The notes: generated by a model from the sequence alone, not told the origin. A stretch of 64,000 nucleotides of DNA from Candidatus Thiothrix putei (GCA_029972225.1 CP124756.1:4192279-4256278), one strand, 5' to 3'; numbered from the stretch's first letter, positions 16,610-26,398 are shown. Translations and numbers: made by a program.

Positions 16610-18287
16610 CCACTTCCACCCGCACCCCGTCACTCACCAGCAGCCAAGCGCTCAATTTCGGCAAAGCGGCAAGCGTCGGCAACTGCAAATAGCCTTGCAC
16701 TTGCGCAATGCCCGCTTGGCGCTTGGCTGCCCAGCCCGCTGTACCGTCGCTTTGCTTGCTGTATTTCAGCTCGATCAAATGCTGGTGATCCACCGCAATC
16801 GGGTTGCGTTCCAAGAGCATAATATCGGGGTATTTGCGGTTCATTTCCCGCTCGCTTTGGATGAAATACACCGATGATTGGTACAGCAGGGTCAACAGCA
16901 ACACTTTGACGTGCTTTTCATCCATCCCCATCGCGTCGCGGTTGGAAAGGCATTGCAAGGCTTGCTCCATTTCTGTCACCAGCGGCTGCATATCGTCTTC
17001 CAAGGCAAGGGCTTGCACCGCAAACGCCAGTGCTTGGCTGGAAATCGTCATCTGGTTGCGGCGTTCCAATTCCACCTTGAAGTACTGGAAATACAATTCC
17101 TGCATCACGTAGTTGGGGATGCTAAACACTTCACCCGCCAGACTTTTTCTTAGCGGTGAAATAAAGCCCATATAGGCGACTAAGCTGATGAAATCATCAC
17201 GCCCAAAGCCTTTTTCCAGATCAAATTTACGGCGTTGTCGGGCAGTCACTTCCCCATTGCTGATTAACTCATCCAATACGGCGAAATTGGTATCACGATT
17301 GCCGATACTGAACATGCTGAGAATTTTGCCGTAATCGGAGGCGATGTTTTCATCTAGCATCGGGTCAGGGTAAGTGCAATCGGCACTACGGAAGTTTTTC
17401 AGGAAATACAGCACCATATTGGCGTTGTAAACCGTATCCACGGCTTTGGGGGCAAAGCGGTAGCCGTTATACCAACGGGTGATGTCAGCCAACAACACCT
17501 CTGGGTCAAGCTGACACTCTGTAGCCAAGGGTTGCAACAATCCCGCGACTTCGGCTTTGGTAAAGCCCACCGCTTCGTTGAACGCTTCCAGCAGTGACAG
17601 GTTTTCACCAATGTTAAACCCGCTGGTCATACTATCGAGCATGATTGGGGTAACACCCGTGACAAACAAGCGGTCAATCGCACCACGCTGGGTGGCGGTT
17701 TTCAGCGTTTCATAGAAACTGCGCACGAATCCACCTTTGCCCACCACCGCTTGGAATAGATTAAGGTCATCCGCTAACAGCGTATTGGCGAAATGGTCGT
17801 ATTCGTCAATCAGAAACAGGAGTTTTTGCCCCGCCGTCACCCGGAAAAAATACTTCATCTGCGCTTGCGGGGAGGGTTCGCCTTCGATAGCCGCCAGCGT
17901 ACTGTCGGGATAACCATAACGTTTGAGAAACGTTTGCAGGGCTTGCGCGACTTCACGCCCAAAATCTTCGTACAGCCGTGTGAAACCCTGCCCAGTGGCA
18001 ATACCGCTGAATTCCATGAACAGCACTTGGTAGCTGCTTTTCAGCGGGGTCGGGTGTTTGCCGATATGCAAATGGCTGAACAATGCGTCAAAGTCCGCTT
18101 GGTAGGCGCTGTCGTAATAGTATTCCATTGCCGACAACAGCAGGCTTTTGCCGAAACGGCGCGGGCGCAGCAGGATTTGGTACCTGCCTGCCTCTTCCAG
18201 TTGGGCGATGTACGCGGTCTTATCGACATACACATAGCCTTCGCTGATCACTTGCTTGAAATTGCTCAGACCGTAGGGGATTTTCAT
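16596..18287 (-). CDS. AAA-ATPase-like / PD-(D/E)XK nuclease-like protein, third family member
   Basis: The 563-residue protein begins MKIPYGLSNFKQVISEGYVYVDKT. It carries the same family marks as the tandem pair at 2.3-5.9 kb: RPRRFGKSLLLS near residues 42-53, LLFLIDEYDHFAN, FVTGVTPIMLDSMTSGFNI, and a C-terminal nuclease-like core with Asp in KYPDIML and the ELK of LIELKYSK. It is clearly more distant from the tandem pair than they are from each other. The start lies in a 190-base gap before the IS-split gene. The gene overlaps purC tail-to-tail. Function unknown; possibly mobile or defence-linked. Confidence 0.9.
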   Translation of the reverse strand: MKIPYGLSNFKQVISEGYVYVDKTAYIAQLEEAGRYQILLRPRRFGKSLLLSAMEYYYDSAYQADFDALFSHLHIGKHPTPLKSSYQVLFMEFSGIATGQGFTRLYEDFGREVAQALQTFLKRYGYPDSTLAAIEGEPSPQAQMKYFFRVTAGQKLLFLIDEYDHFANTLLADDLNLFQAVVGKGGFVRSFYETLKTATQRGAIDRLFVTGVTPIMLDSMTSGFNIGENLSLLEAFNEAVGFTKAEVAGLLQPLATECQLDPEVLLADITRWYNGYRFAPKAVDTVYNANMVLYFLKNFRSADCTYPDPMLDENIASDYGKILSMFSIGNRDTNFAVLDELISNGEVTARQRRKFDLEKGFGRDDFISLVAYMGFISPLRKSLAGEVFSIPNYVMQELYFQYFKVELERRNQMTISSQALAFAVQALALEDDMQPLVTEMEQALQCLSNRDAMGMDEKHVKVLLLTLLYQSSVYFIQSEREMNRKYPDIMLLERNPIAVDHQHLIELKYSKQSDGTAGWAAKRQAGIAQVQGYLQLPTLAALPKLSAWLLVSDGVRVEVVKVR

Positions 18288-18552
18288 CGGCTTGCTCGCG
18301 GTTTACTGCGGTTAATGAGTCGCAGTTTAGCATACACGGTGGCAGTCACTTCAAATGGGGTAATAAGTGCCCACTGCGTTAGTATCATATTTGTTCGTCA
18401 GAAATTAATGACACTCCCCTACATTTTTCGTTATGCTGCTATTTTAATAATAAATTTTTATAAGCGAGCCTTGCCATGTCACAAGCCCCAGCCGTGATCG
18501 ACACCGCTACGGATGCATTCGATATTCTCACCCAAGCCGAGTTTCAGGAATA

Positions 18553-19688
18553 TACCAGTCCGTGCCATAAAATAGTTTTTTTGATCAGGGAAATATGGTT
18601 AGATGACTGGTAACAAAAGCAGCCATGAGTAATGTATGACATTAAAAATCACTTTCACTGAGGATGAGATAGCGGAGCTGTTCTACTGGAAGGAGCGCCA
18701 TCCTCATCCCAGAGTCCGTAAGAAAATGTCCGTGCTGTACCTGAAATCCCAACAGTTGACGCATAAGGAAATCAAACGATTGGAAAGGATTACAGAAGCC
18801 ACGCTGCTTGCCTACCTAAACGCCTACCTACAACCTAACGGTTTAGAAGCTCTTAAAGAAATACGATTCAATAAACCACAGAGTGATTTGATGGCATATA
18901 AAGACAAGATTGAAGCCTATTTTCGTGAATATCCCCCCGCAACCAGCAAGGCGGCAGCCGCTAAGATTGAGGAGCTGACAGGCATCAAACGCAGTGAGGA
19001 CAGGGTACGTGTCTTTATGAAGAAAATAGGGATGGACATCCATAAAGTGGGGATGATACCCGCCAAAGCTGATGTGGAAGCACAAGAAAAGTTCCTGGAA
19101 AATGAACTAAAACCGCGCATTCAGGAGGCTAAGGAGGGCAAACGCGCCCTTTTTTTGTCGATGCCGCCCACTTCGTGTTAGCACCGTTTCTGGGGTTTTT
19201 GTGGTCATTTTCCCGCGTATTCATCAAAGCCCCCTGTGGTCGACAACGCTACAACGTATTGGGCGCACTCAATGCGATAACGCTACAACTCATCACGATC
19301 ACTAACGACTCCTATATCAACGCTAACAGCGTGTGTGAATTATTGGAAAAAATTGCAGCGTTAGCACTCAAAATACCGATCACTTTGGTCTTGGATAATG
19401 CCAAGTATCAACGCTGTGAAGCCGTGTTTGCCTGTGCGAAAAGGCTCAATATTGAACTATTATTTTTACCGACCTATTCACCCAACCTCAATCTGATTGA
19501 ACGGTTGTGGAAGTTCGTCAAGAAAAAATGCTTGTACTCGAAATACTATGATAAGTTTCCCGCTTTCAAGGCGGCCATCACCAACTGTCTCGACAAGCTG
19601 GATACCGATCACAAGAAAGAACTGACCCAGTTGATGACAACAAATTTTCAAACCTTTAAAAATGTTCAGGTCTTGACGCTGTAAGGTA
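18553..19688 (+). mobile_element. IS630-family element, type A, copy 1 (1136 bp)
   Basis: The ends TACCAGTCCGTGCC and, reversed, TACCTTACAGCGTC are flanked by TA on both sides, the target duplication of IS630/Tc1 elements. A second copy of the same length lies inverted at 54415-55550; comparing flanks of the two copies sets the borders. It interrupts the glycine-zipper gene. Confidence 0.92.
18636..19684 (+). CDS. IS630-family transposase (type A), two frames joined by likely -1 frameshift
   Basis: The first frame (18636-19181, 181 aa) holds the helix-turn-helix domain and ends in an artificial tail. The DDE catalytic half is read in the -1 frame, giving FFVDAAHFVLAPFLGFLW, then LVLDNAKYQRC (second Asp) and PTYSPNLNLIERLWKFVKKKC (Glu), down to 19684. 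The switch fits the slippery heptamer T TTT TTG at 19151-19157 within a run of seven T. The second IS copy has the same arrangement, so this is probably programmed frameshifting rather than decay. Confidence 0.85.
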
Positions 19689-21247
19689 TATCAGGCAACC
19701 CAACTGCGCCAAGAAGCTTTTGGTCATGAGAAAAACGCCCAAAAAACCGGCGATCTCATTGCTCATTTTGCAACCTCTCATGAGCAACACAAGCGTGATA
19801 TGCCGCTGGATGCGTGGTTGATTAGGGAGTTTGCGCTCTACTCAACGCTTTGGCAGAGCCAAGCAGAATTGGAGCAAACCGCCCGCGATATTATCGCCAG
19901 TGTTGAGCGCAATAATGCTGAAAAAATTTCTTTACATGAGCATCTGGACAAGGGCAAGAGCCGCGAAAGCTGGTTGGCGAAACGTATCGAACAGGGTGCA
20001 ACTGCTGAGGGTGTCACCAATGTCGGGGCGTATGCGGCAGAGATTGATCAAGCAATGGGTCAAGCTAATCAAGACATGCATGACACCATCATGACCCAAA
20101 GCGGCAATGTCAACCGATGCCTGAATCTGGATGGGTTTATTGCCGAGCAACACCATGTTGACACGTTCAATTTAGAAGCAGCCGCTCAGGGTAGTGGCTA
20201 TCGGGCTAGAGTACTTACGCCAGACGGCACAACCTACAGCAAAAACTCGATGGACATCGGTATCTATGATGCCAATGGCAAGCTAGTGAAACGTTATCAA
20301 GCTAAGTACGGGCAAGATGCGGATAGTACCGAAGCCTTGTTTGACAAAGGTAATTACCGTGGGCAGCGTAAACTAGTACCCGCTGATCAGGTTGATCAAG
20401 TGGATAACGCCACCGATGTGATTGAAGTAGACGGCATCAAGTCTAAACCGCTCACTAAAGCCGAAGCTAAAGACCTGCAAGCTAAAGCACAATTAGAAGC
20501 CGAAGCCAAACAATACGATTGGAACGATGCTAATCGCATTACGATTGCCCAAAATATTGGTAAGCAAGCCCTTATCGGTGCCGCTCTAACTACTAGTATG
20601 CAGGGGACACGAATTTTGGGGCGGCGTACTTGGAACTGGATAACCAGCAAGAAAAATCCACCCGCGAGTGAAGATATGCGAGAGTTTTTTGAAAGCTCTT
20701 TAAAAAGTGCGAGTAATGTTGGGGCACAGGTGGCTGTCTCTGGGGCGCTGGTTGTCGCCGTCAAAAACGGCTGGATCAGCGGATTATTAAAAAACACTCC
20801 GGCTGGGAAAATTGTCAACATTGCTTATGTGGGCATGGAAAATGCTAAGATTATCTATAAATATGCTAAAGGTGAGGTCAGTGGGAAAGAAGCGCTTGAT
20901 TCAATGGGGGGCACTACGGTCAGTGTCATAGGTAGTTTAGCGGGGGCAACGAAGGGCAGCGTTTTAGGCGGAACGATAGGTACGGTATTCGGACCAGTTG
21001 GTACAGTTGTTGGTGGTTTAGTCGGGGGTGTCGTCGGCGGTATAGCTGGTAGCAAGATCGGGCAATCTGCATATCAAGCTGGAAAAATCATTGTAAAAAC
21101 AGCAGTAAGTGAGACCAAGCGTATTTCTAATCCTACGTTGTCAAGCTCTTACGACCAGCGCCTAAGCCGATCTCGGAATAAATGCAGAATTGGGGGGAAG
21201 CAACAAAAAATAGCACAACGTTCGACCCAATTAGCGAATCGCTAAAT

Positions 21248-22469
21248 GAGCGACTTGCAAAATCCGACAAACTGAGTTGCTCAATTTTCAGCATTGACCG
21301 AACGCCGCATATTCAGCCGATTTTTTACTCAATTTGACCAACGAAACCTGAGCTTTTTCAGTTTTACCGTAACTTTTGCTAAATTTCACCCATACCGATG
21401 CGACTGCTCCTGTTTTTCAGTCAGTCTTCCCGTGTTTTTTCAAACCCAGTCGCTTTATAACAAGACACGCATCAGTTGATCAGCACTCAACACCAAAATC
21501 CCAAACATCAAGTGGCTGTAAACTTTTTGCGCACCTTGCACCCACACATTCCGACCACCAAATTCATCCTTCAGGCGGGCATTGGTTCGTTCTACGGTGC
21601 TGCGAATTTTGTAACGCTCGGCATCAGCAGGTTCAAACGCTTCTTTCTGTCCGCCGCGAGGATTGTGATCAATCAGAGGGACATGCCCCAGATGACGGCT
21701 GTATTCGTGCAAATCAGCACTGCAATAGGCTGCATCCATCAGGTCGTAGAGACTGGTGACACGTTGGGCACTGATTTGAGAGAGTGGGATGGCTGCCCCG
21801 CTGTCGTGAAACGAGGCGGAAGACAGAATGGCTGCTATCGGGACACCACAATCGGCGGTATCGATATGCAGTTTGTAGCCGTTCCAACTGTGCTTGTAGC
21901 CTTGGGCATTCTTCTTCGTCCCCCGGTTACACTGAACCGGTATCTCATCGAGTGCTTGCTGAAGTGACTGTTCCCGTTGGCGCTGAATCCGTGTTTGCCC
22001 TTGTTTTTTCTTTGGCTTTTCCTCGGCAACAGGCCGTTCACGTGCCTCAATGGCTGTTGAATCCCGACACAGGTGGCCGATCAGCGCATCGCCCAAATAC
22101 GTTTTCACCAACGTTTCATGCACACGTTCCGCTAAACGCTGTTCAGCAAATTCAGCGAAGGCACGTGAAAAGGTGGATTCGGAAGGCAGTTTCTTGGTCA
22201 GGGGAAACCCGCAGATGCGTCGCAGGGAGCGATCGTTTTGCAGCCGGTCAATGAGTGCTCGCGTATTGACAATATTGAGCACGCTTTTGGCGACAAAAGC
22301 ATTGGCAAACCAAGATCGCTCCGTCGCTGGCCGTCCAGACCCATCACGAAAAGAGCGCACAAAATCTTCAATGCGCGTCAGCTCCAGTACGTGAATGAGT
22401 TTTTCAAGCTTGGGGGTCAATGTGCCAAAGGCATCATTGAAGCAAGGTAGTATTTCAATTTGCAGCAAA
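21248..22469 (-). mobile_element. DDE insertion sequence (type C), copy 1, truncated at its 5' end
   Basis: The right end GAGCGACTTGC is shared with the complete copy at 45532-46884. The other end stops abruptly at 22469, where an ISKra4-type element begins. The missing part includes the promoter and the first 14 codons of the transposase. Confidence 0.85.
21455..22468 (-). pseudogene. IS5/IS1182-like DDE transposase, lacking first 14 codons
   Basis: Apart from the missing N-terminus, the 337 residues match the 351-residue product at 45622-46677. The DDE residues are visible in CRDSTAIEA (Asp), YDLMDAAYCSADLH (Asp) and STVERTNARLKDEFGG (Glu), so the catalytic core is whole. It opens only at a TTG and has no native promoter, so expression is doubtful. 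The family (IS5/IS1182/IS4 superfamily, PF01609-like) is judged from motif style only. Confidence 0.85.
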
Positions 22470-23895
22470 CGGGTGTGAACAAAAGTGCGGTAAACCTCAT
22501 GCCGCCTCAGCGGTGTTTCGCCAATAATGCTTCCATTGCTGGTTTCCCCGCATGACCCTCAACGCCAACATATCCGCCGCATTATCACTTTTCCACCATG
22601 CCCCCGATTTTTTTAAGCGTTGCTGGATGATGTAACGGTGTGCACTTTCTATTTCGCCCGACCCCACGGGCAATCCGAGGGATTTTGCTGTCGGGTAATC
22701 CAGTTGCTCAATGCGGTTGCTCAGGTAACGGTGACAAGCTCGTACTGGGGCGTTACTGTCTTCTACCGTTTCTGCTTCGAGGAAAGGTTTCAGTGTGTCG
22801 ATGACCGCTTGAGCTTGACCATCCTGTAGGGCTTTTTTCTGTTTGGCAAACCATTTATCCTTGTCCTTGAGGCATGAACAGCTTGCGGATGCTGCTGATA
22901 GGTATTCACAAACATGATAAAAATCAATCAGGTAATGTCCTTGTGTGCCAAATTGTTCATCCACTTGACGGTTGATCCAGCTTGCCCCATCACCCACCGC
23001 ATGGAGGAACGTGCTTTTTCCAAATCCAGCACGGCAGGCGGTGTCGAATAAGATTTTTCCAGCATCTTCTACCGTGCCACCGAATATTGCGCCAAACGTT
23101 GGCGTAGCACTGCCTTTGGCGTGGGCAAGACACAGGCGGGCTTCTTTCCAGCTTTCCTTTTTGCCTTTGCGCTTGTCGGGGGCTGTTTCGTCAATCTCGA
23201 CGATGGGGATCATGCTGCCGTCCATTTCGGCAATGACATAGGCTTTTCCCAACGTGCTTGGATAGTCTTTTATCAACACTTGGGATTCATGGATGCGTTT
23301 GGCGTGACCTTCGGTGATGTGTCGGATGCTGCTGGATGCCAGCCGTATCCCGTAATGTTCTTCTAATTTATCAGGCACTTGAGCAAATGAACAGTCCGCC
23401 CCAAAGTCCGTCACCGCCCGTTGCAGCGGGAGCGAACAGCCTCGGCAAACAACCTCGGCACTCTGGCTAAAGGGGCGGACACGCTTGCCGGGAATCCGGT
23501 AGACCGGTTCGCTTATGTGGATTTTTCCGTAGGTCGTGTGCCAATGACAGTTTTTTTTCCACTCTTTACATACTTCCCAATGCCTTCTTCACAGGCTGGG
23601 GCTGTGCATTTTTCTACACGTTTGTTTGCCCATGCAGTGATCGCATCATTTCCCATTTGGCGCAGTTCTTCTATCACCCGCTGTTCGGCGTCTGCTGCTT
23701 TGATAATGTCATCACCGGCATTTTCAACCACCTCGATTAGCCCTTCCATCCGAGCTTTTAATGCGGGGTTGCGGTTCAAGGCTTCTAAAAGTTTTTGGTC
23801 GCGGGAGCTAACTGTCAACATGGGAAAGTCCTTTTTCTCTGGTTTTAGGGGATGCCATCTTAGTCTACAGGACACCGCACTTTTGTTCACACCCG
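22470..23895 (-). mobile_element. ISKra4-family-like insertion sequence (about 1.43 kb)
   Basis: The 20-base terminal repeat GGGTGTGAACAAAAGTGCGG (22471-22490) appears reversed at the other end (CCGCACTTTTGTTCACACCC, ending 23894). Between them lie two overlapping transposase frames on the minus strand. The left neighbour is a truncated IS and the right neighbour a thioredoxin-like stump, and no target duplication is evident, so the insertion was followed by a deletion or rearrangement. Confidence 0.88.
22497..23821 (-). CDS. ISKra4-like transposase, ORF1 and ORF2 joined by likely -1 frameshift
   Basis: ORF1 starts at ATG 23821 after AAGGA and runs 102 codons to 23513. ORF2 is open far upstream of its first start (23414) and can be entered by a -1 slip on a run of eight A (plus-strand T8, 23551-23558; heptamer A AAA AAA). 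The fusion gives a zinc-knuckle-like stretch (CRGCSLPLQRAVTDFG) followed by the catalytic part: IAEMDGSMIP (Asp), LIDFYHVCEYL (Asp) and LPVGSGEIESAHRYIIQQRLK (Glu), motifs of ISKra4/UPF0236-type transposases. Both halves look intact. Confidence 0.85.
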
Positions 23896-23896
23896 C

Positions 23897-24034
23897 ATCC
23901 GTGCTATGCCGACGGTGCTGCTGTTCCGTGACGGGGAATGCGTGGAACGTTTTACGGGGGCAAAACTGCCGCATAGCATCCAGTACATCCTGACGAAACA
24001 CGGGATTCATGAACCGAAGGCTATGCAAAGCTGA
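23897..24034 (+). pseudogene. Thioredoxin-like protein, C-terminal stump
   Basis: Just beyond the ISKra4-like end, 45 codons read IRAMPTVLLFRDGECVERFTGA and end in a stop. The cis-proline loop AMPTVLLFRDG and FTGA are typical of the second half of thioredoxins. The active-site CxxC half and the promoter are missing, replaced by the IS, so this is a dead remnant. Confidence 0.75.
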
Positions 24035-24056
24035 GTTGCCACAGACTACACTGGCG

Positions 24057-24470
24057 TTATTTCCCTGGGCAGGGGGCAAATTCGCAATGTGGGCCGCCCC
24101 GGCCTACCGCACTGCCATCCGGGCAGAGTTTGGCTTCCATAGTACACATGACCTGATCATCGGCAGTCAGATCAGTCTTGGCATTGGCTTTGATGGTGGC
24201 AACATCGGCAGCACTGAGTGAACGGCGGCTGGTTTCGGTATTGGCAATGCCACCGTAGACCACTGCAATGTCACCGGCACTGAGTTGCTGGTCGGCATTC
24301 TGATCCAGCACGTTGACCGTGAATGGGCTGCTGGGGGTTAGCCCTAACAGGGTGCGTAGGTTGGTTTGCTGGGTGGCGTTCAGCGTTAGGCTTTGCGGTG
24401 TCACCGGCGGCGTGGCGACGCAGGCGCTGAGTGATAAGGCAGCAAACAGTGTGGCAGTGAGCAGTTTCAT
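24057..24470 (-). CDS. Small secreted lipoprotein with EF-hand-like and Cys-rich tail
   Basis: The protein has 137 residues from ATG 24470; the frame is open to 24596, but that extension is an IS remnant. The signal peptide MKLLTATLFAALSLSAC has a lipobox LSAC with Cys17. A DQNADQQLSAGD loop (about residues 57-68) resembles a calcium-binding EF-hand-like motif. The C-terminus CTMEAKLCPDGSAVGRGGPHCEFAPCP is a conserved cysteine-rich pattern seen in small periplasmic proteins. It is probably anchored to the outer membrane; function is unknown. Confidence 0.75.
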   Translation of the reverse strand: MKLLTATLFAALSLSACVATPPVTPQSLTLNATQQTNLRTLLGLTPSSPFTVNVLDQNADQQLSAGDIAVVYGGIANTETSRRSLSAADVATIKANAKTDLTADDQVMCTMEAKLCPDGSAVGRGGPHCEFAPCPGK

Positions 24471-24582
24471 GGGGTTTTCCTCGCGTGACGGTGGGTTATA
24501 CCTGTTTGACCTGTTGGTGGCGGAGTGGTTGCAGCAAGGATGTAAACTTCCAATGCCTGCAAGTCTTGCTTGAACAGGTACC

Positions 24583-24684
24583 AAATCAACTAGCATGATA
24601 TCCCTTGGAGTGTTGGTCGCTGGTAACGCCTACTTTAAGGGATTTCATGCTGCTGGGGGATCAGGAGAACTTACGACTGTTGAG
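24583..24684 (-). mobile_element. Decayed end of an IS4-family element (solo 5' end)
   Basis: About 100 bases match 52699-52801 of the complete IS4-type element with scattered differences: ATCAACTAGCATGAT, GGTCGCTGGTAACGCCTACT, and the terminal GACTGTTGAG (24675-24684). It includes the transposase start codon (MLVDL), after which homology ends. The remainder of that IS is gone. Confidence 0.8.
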
Positions 24685-24753
24685 TGATTGTAGAATAAAC
24701 GTTATAGCCTGTACCATTCCACCAATGGACACTACCGCGCAGGACATTAACCC

Positions 24754-25230
24754 ATGACCCCAGCCATCAACCTTGCCAAAAAAGCCAACATCGTCTTCAA
24801 AGTACACGAATACACCCACGACCCGGATAATGCCGCCTACGGTCTGGAAGCCGCCGAAAAACTCGGCCTGCCCCCCACGCAAGTTTTCAAAACGCTGGTC
24901 GTCAGTCTGGATGGCAAGGAACTCGCCGTCGGCATCCTCCCCGTGGCGGCGATGCTCAGCATGAAGCACATCGCCAAAGCCGCCCACGCCAAAAAAGCCG
25001 ACATGGCAGACAAAGCACTGGTTGCCCGCACCACCGGCTACGTACTCGGTGGGGTCAGCCCGCTGGGGCAAAAAAAGCTGCTAAAAACCTTCATAGACGC
25101 ATCTGCCCTGCAATTTCCCACCATCTACGTCAGTGCCGGGCGGCGTGGGCTAGAAATCGAACTTGCCCCACAGGATTTGCAACACCTGACCCGTGCGGTG
25201 TTCACGCCTTTGATGCAAACAGAGCAGTAA
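24754..25230 (+). CDS. ybaK: Cys-tRNA(Pro)/Cys-tRNA(Cys) deacylase, YbaK/EbsC type
   Basis: The 158-residue protein is of the YbaK/ProX editing-domain family. It has VFKVHEYTHDP, GLPPTQVFKTLVV with the conserved Lys, VLGGVSPLGQKKLLKTFID and YVSAGRRGLEIELAPQDL. These enzymes hydrolyse Cys mis-attached to tRNA(Pro) in the cytoplasm. Length and motifs are complete. It precedes the MOSC gene by 44 bases and may share its transcript. Confidence 0.93.
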   Translation: MTPAINLAKKANIVFKVHEYTHDPDNAAYGLEAAEKLGLPPTQVFKTLVVSLDGKELAVGILPVAAMLSMKHIAKAAHAKKADMADKALVARTTGYVLGGVSPLGQKKLLKTFIDASALQFPTIYVSAGRRGLEIELAPQDLQHLTRAVFTPLMQTEQ

Positions 25231-25274
25231 TCCTGCCAAAAGCCGCATTCATTACCCACTATCAAGGAAGCCCC

Positions 25275-26114
25275 ATGCCAACCATCAGTAGCCTGCACCT
25301 TTACCCAGTCAAATCCCTCCAGGGCATGACCTTGGATGAAGCCACCCTCACCACCCAAGGGCTGGCCTTTGACCGGCAGTGGATGCTGGTAGATGCCGAA
25401 GGAAAATTTGTCACTCAGCGGCAAATCCCACGGCTGGCCAGCATCGGCGTGCGCCTGACATCCGATCATTTAGTGCTGGAACACGCCGGGTTGCCAGCGT
25501 TGTCGATTGCGCTGGAACCGATTCCAGCCAAGCGCTGCGAGGTGCTGGTGTGGCGCGACACCTGTATCGGCTGCGAAGAAGGCGACGCGGCTTCCCGCTG
25601 GTTGACGCAAGCGGTGGGGCAATGGCAAGGCGCAGACTTGCGGCTGGTGCGTTTCGCTCCCGAAGGCGTGCGCCCGGTTGACCCGGTGTATATGGATGGC
25701 GACAGCGCGGATACGGCGTTTTCCGACGGCTACCCGTTCCTGATCGTGTCGGAAGCCTCGCTGGACGCGCTGAATGCACAACTGCTGGCGAACGGCGCGG
25801 ATGCGGTGCCGATGGCACGTTTCCGCCCCAATATCGTCCTCAACGGCATGAGCGCGTTTGAGGAAAATGACTGTAAAACCCTTACCTCCGCCGACTCCAG
25901 CTATGCTTTCACCCTCCGCAAACCTTGCCAGCGCTGTAAAACGACGACCGTTGATCAGCGTACCGGGGTGATTGCGAATCCGAAAGAGCCGTTGCGCACC
26001 TTAACAGCGATGAACCCTTACCCGCATTTGACCGGGGCGTATTTTGGGCAAAATGCCACGCTGATAGCGGGCAGCGGCAGGCTGATCAAGGTCGGGGATC
26101 AGCTCGACACGTAA
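25275..26114 (+). CDS. MOSC domain protein (YcbX-like molybdenum-cofactor sulfurase/reductase family)
   Basis: The 279-residue protein has a MOSC_N beta-barrel domain (LHLYPVKSLQGMTLDEATLTTQGLAFDRQWMLVD, residues about 6-40) followed by the MOSC domain with FSDGYPFLIVSEASLDALNA, RFRPNIVLNG and PCQRCKTTTVDQRTG. The Cys before QRC is the likely molybdenum ligand of YcbX/mARC-type N-hydroxylated-compound reductases. No C-terminal ferredoxin domain is present, unlike E. coli YcbX, so an external electron donor would be needed. The window also carries mogA (58.3 kb), consistent with Mo-cofactor use. Confidence 0.85.
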   Translation: MPTISSLHLYPVKSLQGMTLDEATLTTQGLAFDRQWMLVDAEGKFVTQRQIPRLASIGVRLTSDHLVLEHAGLPALSIALEPIPAKRCEVLVWRDTCIGCEEGDAASRWLTQAVGQWQGADLRLVRFAPEGVRPVDPVYMDGDSADTAFSDGYPFLIVSEASLDALNAQLLANGADAVPMARFRPNIVLNGMSAFEENDCKTLTSADSSYAFTLRKPCQRCKTTTVDQRTGVIANPKEPLRTLTAMNPYPHLTGAYFGQNATLIAGSGRLIKVGDQLDT

Positions 26115-26190
26115 CTTTCCTTATTGCCTGCACCATTCCTGCAAACGTTTGTCATATTCTGTACCTCAATCAACAACAGAGGGACACAGA

Positions 26191-26274
26191 GTGAAACGTG
26201 CGCTAACGCGGATCATACGGGGAACAGCCCTAACGCTAGTGTTGGGGCTGGTGACGGAGGCGAATCCGCTATGA
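26191..26274 (+). CDS. Possible 27-aa hydrophobic peptide
   Basis: A GTG start gives MKRALTRIIRG followed by a short hydrophobic stretch, with the stop overlapping the start of the next small ORF (ATGA). The basic start and hydrophobic middle look like a small membrane peptide or leader. No family is recognised and the ribosome binding site is weak, so this is tentative. Confidence 0.3.
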   Translation: MKRALTRIIRGTALTLVLGLVTEANPL

Positions 26275-26396
26275 ATATCCAACTTTCCCCCAAAATCCTG
26301 CTATTCCTGCTGGCAATCGCGCTGCCGGGTGGGGTGTTATTGTTGCTGTTTCCGCTGGTGAATAGCGTGAAAGCTAGAATCCGGTTGACTCGCTAA
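26271..26396 (+). CDS. Small single-pass membrane protein (41 aa)
   Basis: The protein has 41 residues, MNIQLSPKILLFLLAIALPGG and onward, with one hydrophobic helix (about residues 8-29) and a basic tail. GGAGG lies about 10 bases upstream of the ATG, and its start overlaps the preceding mini-ORF. It ends 2 bases before the alpha/beta hydrolase gene, so the three may be translated together. The family is unknown. Confidence 0.5.
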   Translation: MNIQLSPKILLFLLAIALPGGVLLLLFPLVNSVKARIRLTR

Positions 26397-26398
26397 AC

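Larger units (their letters stand above)
18478..21245 (+). pseudogene. Putative nuclease-like glycine-zipper protein, split by an IS630-type element
   Basis: The first 25 codons (18478-18552) are separated from the rest (19689-21245) by an IS. Removing 18553-19688 and one TA restores one open frame of about 543 codons, reading FQEYQATQLRQEAFGHE across the join. Visible parts are a helical N-terminus, then a segment near GFIAEQHHVDTFN with SMDIGIYDANGKLVKRYQAKYG, whose Asp and QxK spacing resembles a PD-(D/E)XK-like nuclease core. A Lys/Glu/Ala-rich coiled stretch follows, and then a glycine-zipper region (GTIGTVFGPVGTVVGGLVGGVVGGIAG) able to insert into membranes. I do not recognise a named family; an effector or defence role is inference. 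The stop lies two bases before another IS, so the natural C-terminus may be lost. Translation may restart internally at 19800. Confidence 0.7.

Noticed and set aside
24471-24596. N-terminal extension of the Cys-rich lipoprotein
   Set aside because: The upper end of this stretch is the decayed IS4 end with the transposase start MLVDL. The true signal peptide begins at 24470.
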